This document shows positions 5,805 to 7,175 of a stretch of 7,175 bases of DNA, piece after piece; the first letter of the stretch is position 1; each line of letters begins with the position of its first letter. Source of the DNA: Porticoccus sp. (lineage in GTDB: Bacteria > Pseudomonadota > Gammaproteobacteria > Pseudomonadales > Porticoccaceae). Both the position numbers and the translations under genes were made by a program. The notes beneath the pieces are model-generated. The model was not told the origin of the DNA. It worked only from the letters and a program-made list of their open reading frames with translations, and did no database searches. The stretch lies in assembly GCA_011049795.1 (NCBI GenBank), contig DRHD01000349.1, forward strand, positions 1 to 7,175, read 5' to 3'.

Positions 5805-7175
5805 ATGGTATCACCTACCGATATCACAATCATAGACGAATCAGAGGTTGATGAGACTGCGATTATCCAAGAGCAGTTAGATCAATCTGTTCAAGAATTT
5901 CCTGATGCCGTGAAAAATAAAGGCGGTATGCTCAATTGGGGTGTACACGACTTATTCCAGCGCCGGTCATTACTCAGTCCACGTGGAGGGTGGGAGCGAC
6001 TCCGATTACAACGAGCATGGTATTATCATGAGGACAATTCGATGTTTCGTGATGCCGTTACTGGGTTGACCAAACGTGTACAATCATTACCCTATGAGAT
6101 TAAATCACCTGATAAATATGGCGATAAGTGGGATGTATTTATCCGCTACGCAAACTTCAAAAATTGGGAGACATTTCTATCTAAACTAATCACCCCTTAC
6201 AGCATCTTTGACACCGGCGCATTCATTGAGATCATAGCTCCTGGCGACCCCATGAAAGCCCCTACCGGCGCGGCTACGGGCATAGCGATACTGGACACCC
6301 GCCGTTGTTTCTTAACCGGCGACCCTATGTATCCGGTTGTCTACATGTCAGCCGATGGCGCTCAACATCTGATGCACCGCTCGCGGGTTATTCAATTCGT
6401 TGATATGGAAGACGAGAATGATGATTTACCGGGCTGGGGAGACAGCGCAGTATCACGTTGCATAACTCCCATCTTCCGCGAAATCCTCATGGCTCAATAT
6501 ATGCGTGCTTCCCTTGATGACATGCCAGCACCGGGCTTTGCCGTTGCCAAAAATCTGACTGAGCAGCAAGTCAACAAACAGATTGAGGTTATGAAAACGA
6601 AGCGTGAAAATGACCAGGACATGCTAGGCCGTCTAGTCTTCCTCTTCGGTGCAGATACTTCTCAGATTCCCTCATTAGAATTCATGCAATTCCAAAGGGA
6701 ATTCTCCGGTTTCGACCCTGACAAACTGGCCAACATGAATGCCAAGTATATGGCTGCTGGGATCGGTATTGACATTCAAGACTTCTGGGAGTTGTCCGGG
6801 GCCGGAATCGGCACGGCAACCCAAAGTCAGGTGCTGGCCGAAAAGAGTAAAGGCCGGGCATTAGGCCGATTAATAAAAGGCATTGAACGTTTAATTAATG
6901 ATGTATTCCCCAACGATGTAGAGTTCGCTTTCAAGTACCGTAATGAAGAGGAAGACCTGGAACGCGCCCAGACCGCCCAGGCATGGGCCACCACTATCAC
7001 GATATTGGAAAGCATATTGTCACCCGACGAAAAGCGCATTATAGCGGCAAACAATATTGACGCGGTGAAAGATGCCATCACCGACAAGAAGGGCAACATT
7101 ATCAGGTGGGACGATGTTGACCCTAAGACACTGGAACAGGCAAGTGATATCGAAGAGATCATAGCCGGAACGCAA
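5805..7175 (+). CDS. Phage portal protein (3' partial)
   Basis: The first 457 codons are open through the right edge of the window. GGGAG at 5791-5795 lies nine bases before the ATG and sets the start. Features of portal proteins are visible: WNWGVHDL-like entry at 44-50, SMFRDAVTGLTKRVQSLPYE (79-98), the YSIFDTGAFIEII segment (132-144), MHRSRVIQFVDM (190-201), WGDSAVSRCI (211-220) and a helical region about 308-365 with GIDIQDFWEL (321-330) and GTATQSQVLAEKSKG (336-350). The portal forms a dodecameric ring at one head vertex, through which the large terminase pumps DNA and to which the tail later attaches. The C-terminal end and any fused domain lie outside the window. It is separated from its usual neighbour, the large terminase, by three genes. 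The family call rests on these motifs and on gene context. Confidence 0.88.
   Translation, partial: MVSPTDITIIDESEVDETAIIQEQLDQSVQEFPDAVKNKGGMLNWGVHDLFQRRSLLSPRGGWERLRLQRAWYYHEDNSMFRDAVTGLTKRVQSLPYEIKSPDKYGDKWDVFIRYANFKNWETFLSKLITPYSIFDTGAFIEIIAPGDPMKAPTGAATGIAILDTRRCFLTGDPMYPVVYMSADGAQHLMHRSRVIQFVDMEDENDDLPGWGDSAVSRCITPIFREILMAQYMRASLDDMPAPGFAVAKNLTEQQVNKQIEVMKTKRENDQDMLGRLVFLFGADTSQIPSLEFMQFQREFSGFDPDKLANMNAKYMAAGIGIDIQDFWELSGAGIGTATQSQVLAEKSKGRALGRLIKGIERLINDVFPNDVEFAFKYRNEEEDLERAQTAQAWATTITILESILSPDEKRIIAANNIDAVKDAITDKKGNIIRWDDVDPKTLEQASDIEEIIAGTQ

Noticed and set aside
6688..6703. Inverted repeat AATTCC-AAAG-GGAATT between two EcoRI-type sites
   Set aside because: The 6-base arms lie inside the portal coding sequence, are not followed by a T run, and are short enough to occur by chance.
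6827..7162. 111-codon open frame on the minus strand
   Set aside because: It lies wholly opposite the portal gene, whose motifs are clear, and its serine-rich translation looks like an antisense shadow.

Overview
The window looks like part of a tailed double-stranded DNA phage or prophage (Caudoviricetes) of a bacterial host. The evidence is a recognisable small terminase, large terminase and portal in one orientation, plus Shine-Dalgarno-type ribosome sites (AGGAG, GAGGTGA, GGGAG) ahead of most starts. The host cannot be named from the sequence. Base composition is intermediate and uneven, which suits an uncultured or environmental phage. All genes lie on the + strand and are packed so tightly that no intergenic gap exceeds 18 bases. 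I see no terminator, promoter, tRNA, IS element, CRISPR array or integrase.

Positions 1-1557 are a DNA-modification block. It holds the last 48 residues of one methyltransferase, joined by an ATGA overlap to a complete fusion of a ParB-like N-terminal domain and a beta-class (SPPY-type) DNA methyltransferase. Positions 1560-2213 encode a small phospholipase D-like (single HKD motif) protein of unknown role. Positions 2214-3936 are the packaging module: a small terminase-like helix-turn-helix protein overlapping a large terminase with an ATPase and an RNase H-like nuclease domain.

Positions 3936-5786 sit between the large terminase and the portal, two genes that are usually adjacent. They encode a beta-rich protein with a LamG/concanavalin A-like C-terminal half, a small gene that appears to be split by a +1 frameshift, and a glycine-rich-motif protein of a type often seen among phage structural genes. 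From 5805 to the right edge runs the first 457 codons of the portal gene, still open at the window end.

The likely logic is one late or packaging operon. The methyltransferases modify the genome before or during packaging, probably against host restriction. The terminase pair and portal form the DNA-packaging motor. The cassette between them probably adds virion-surface proteins. The items most worth checking are the frameshifted small gene at 5087-5291, the structural cassette between terminase and portal, and the HKD protein beside the terminase.
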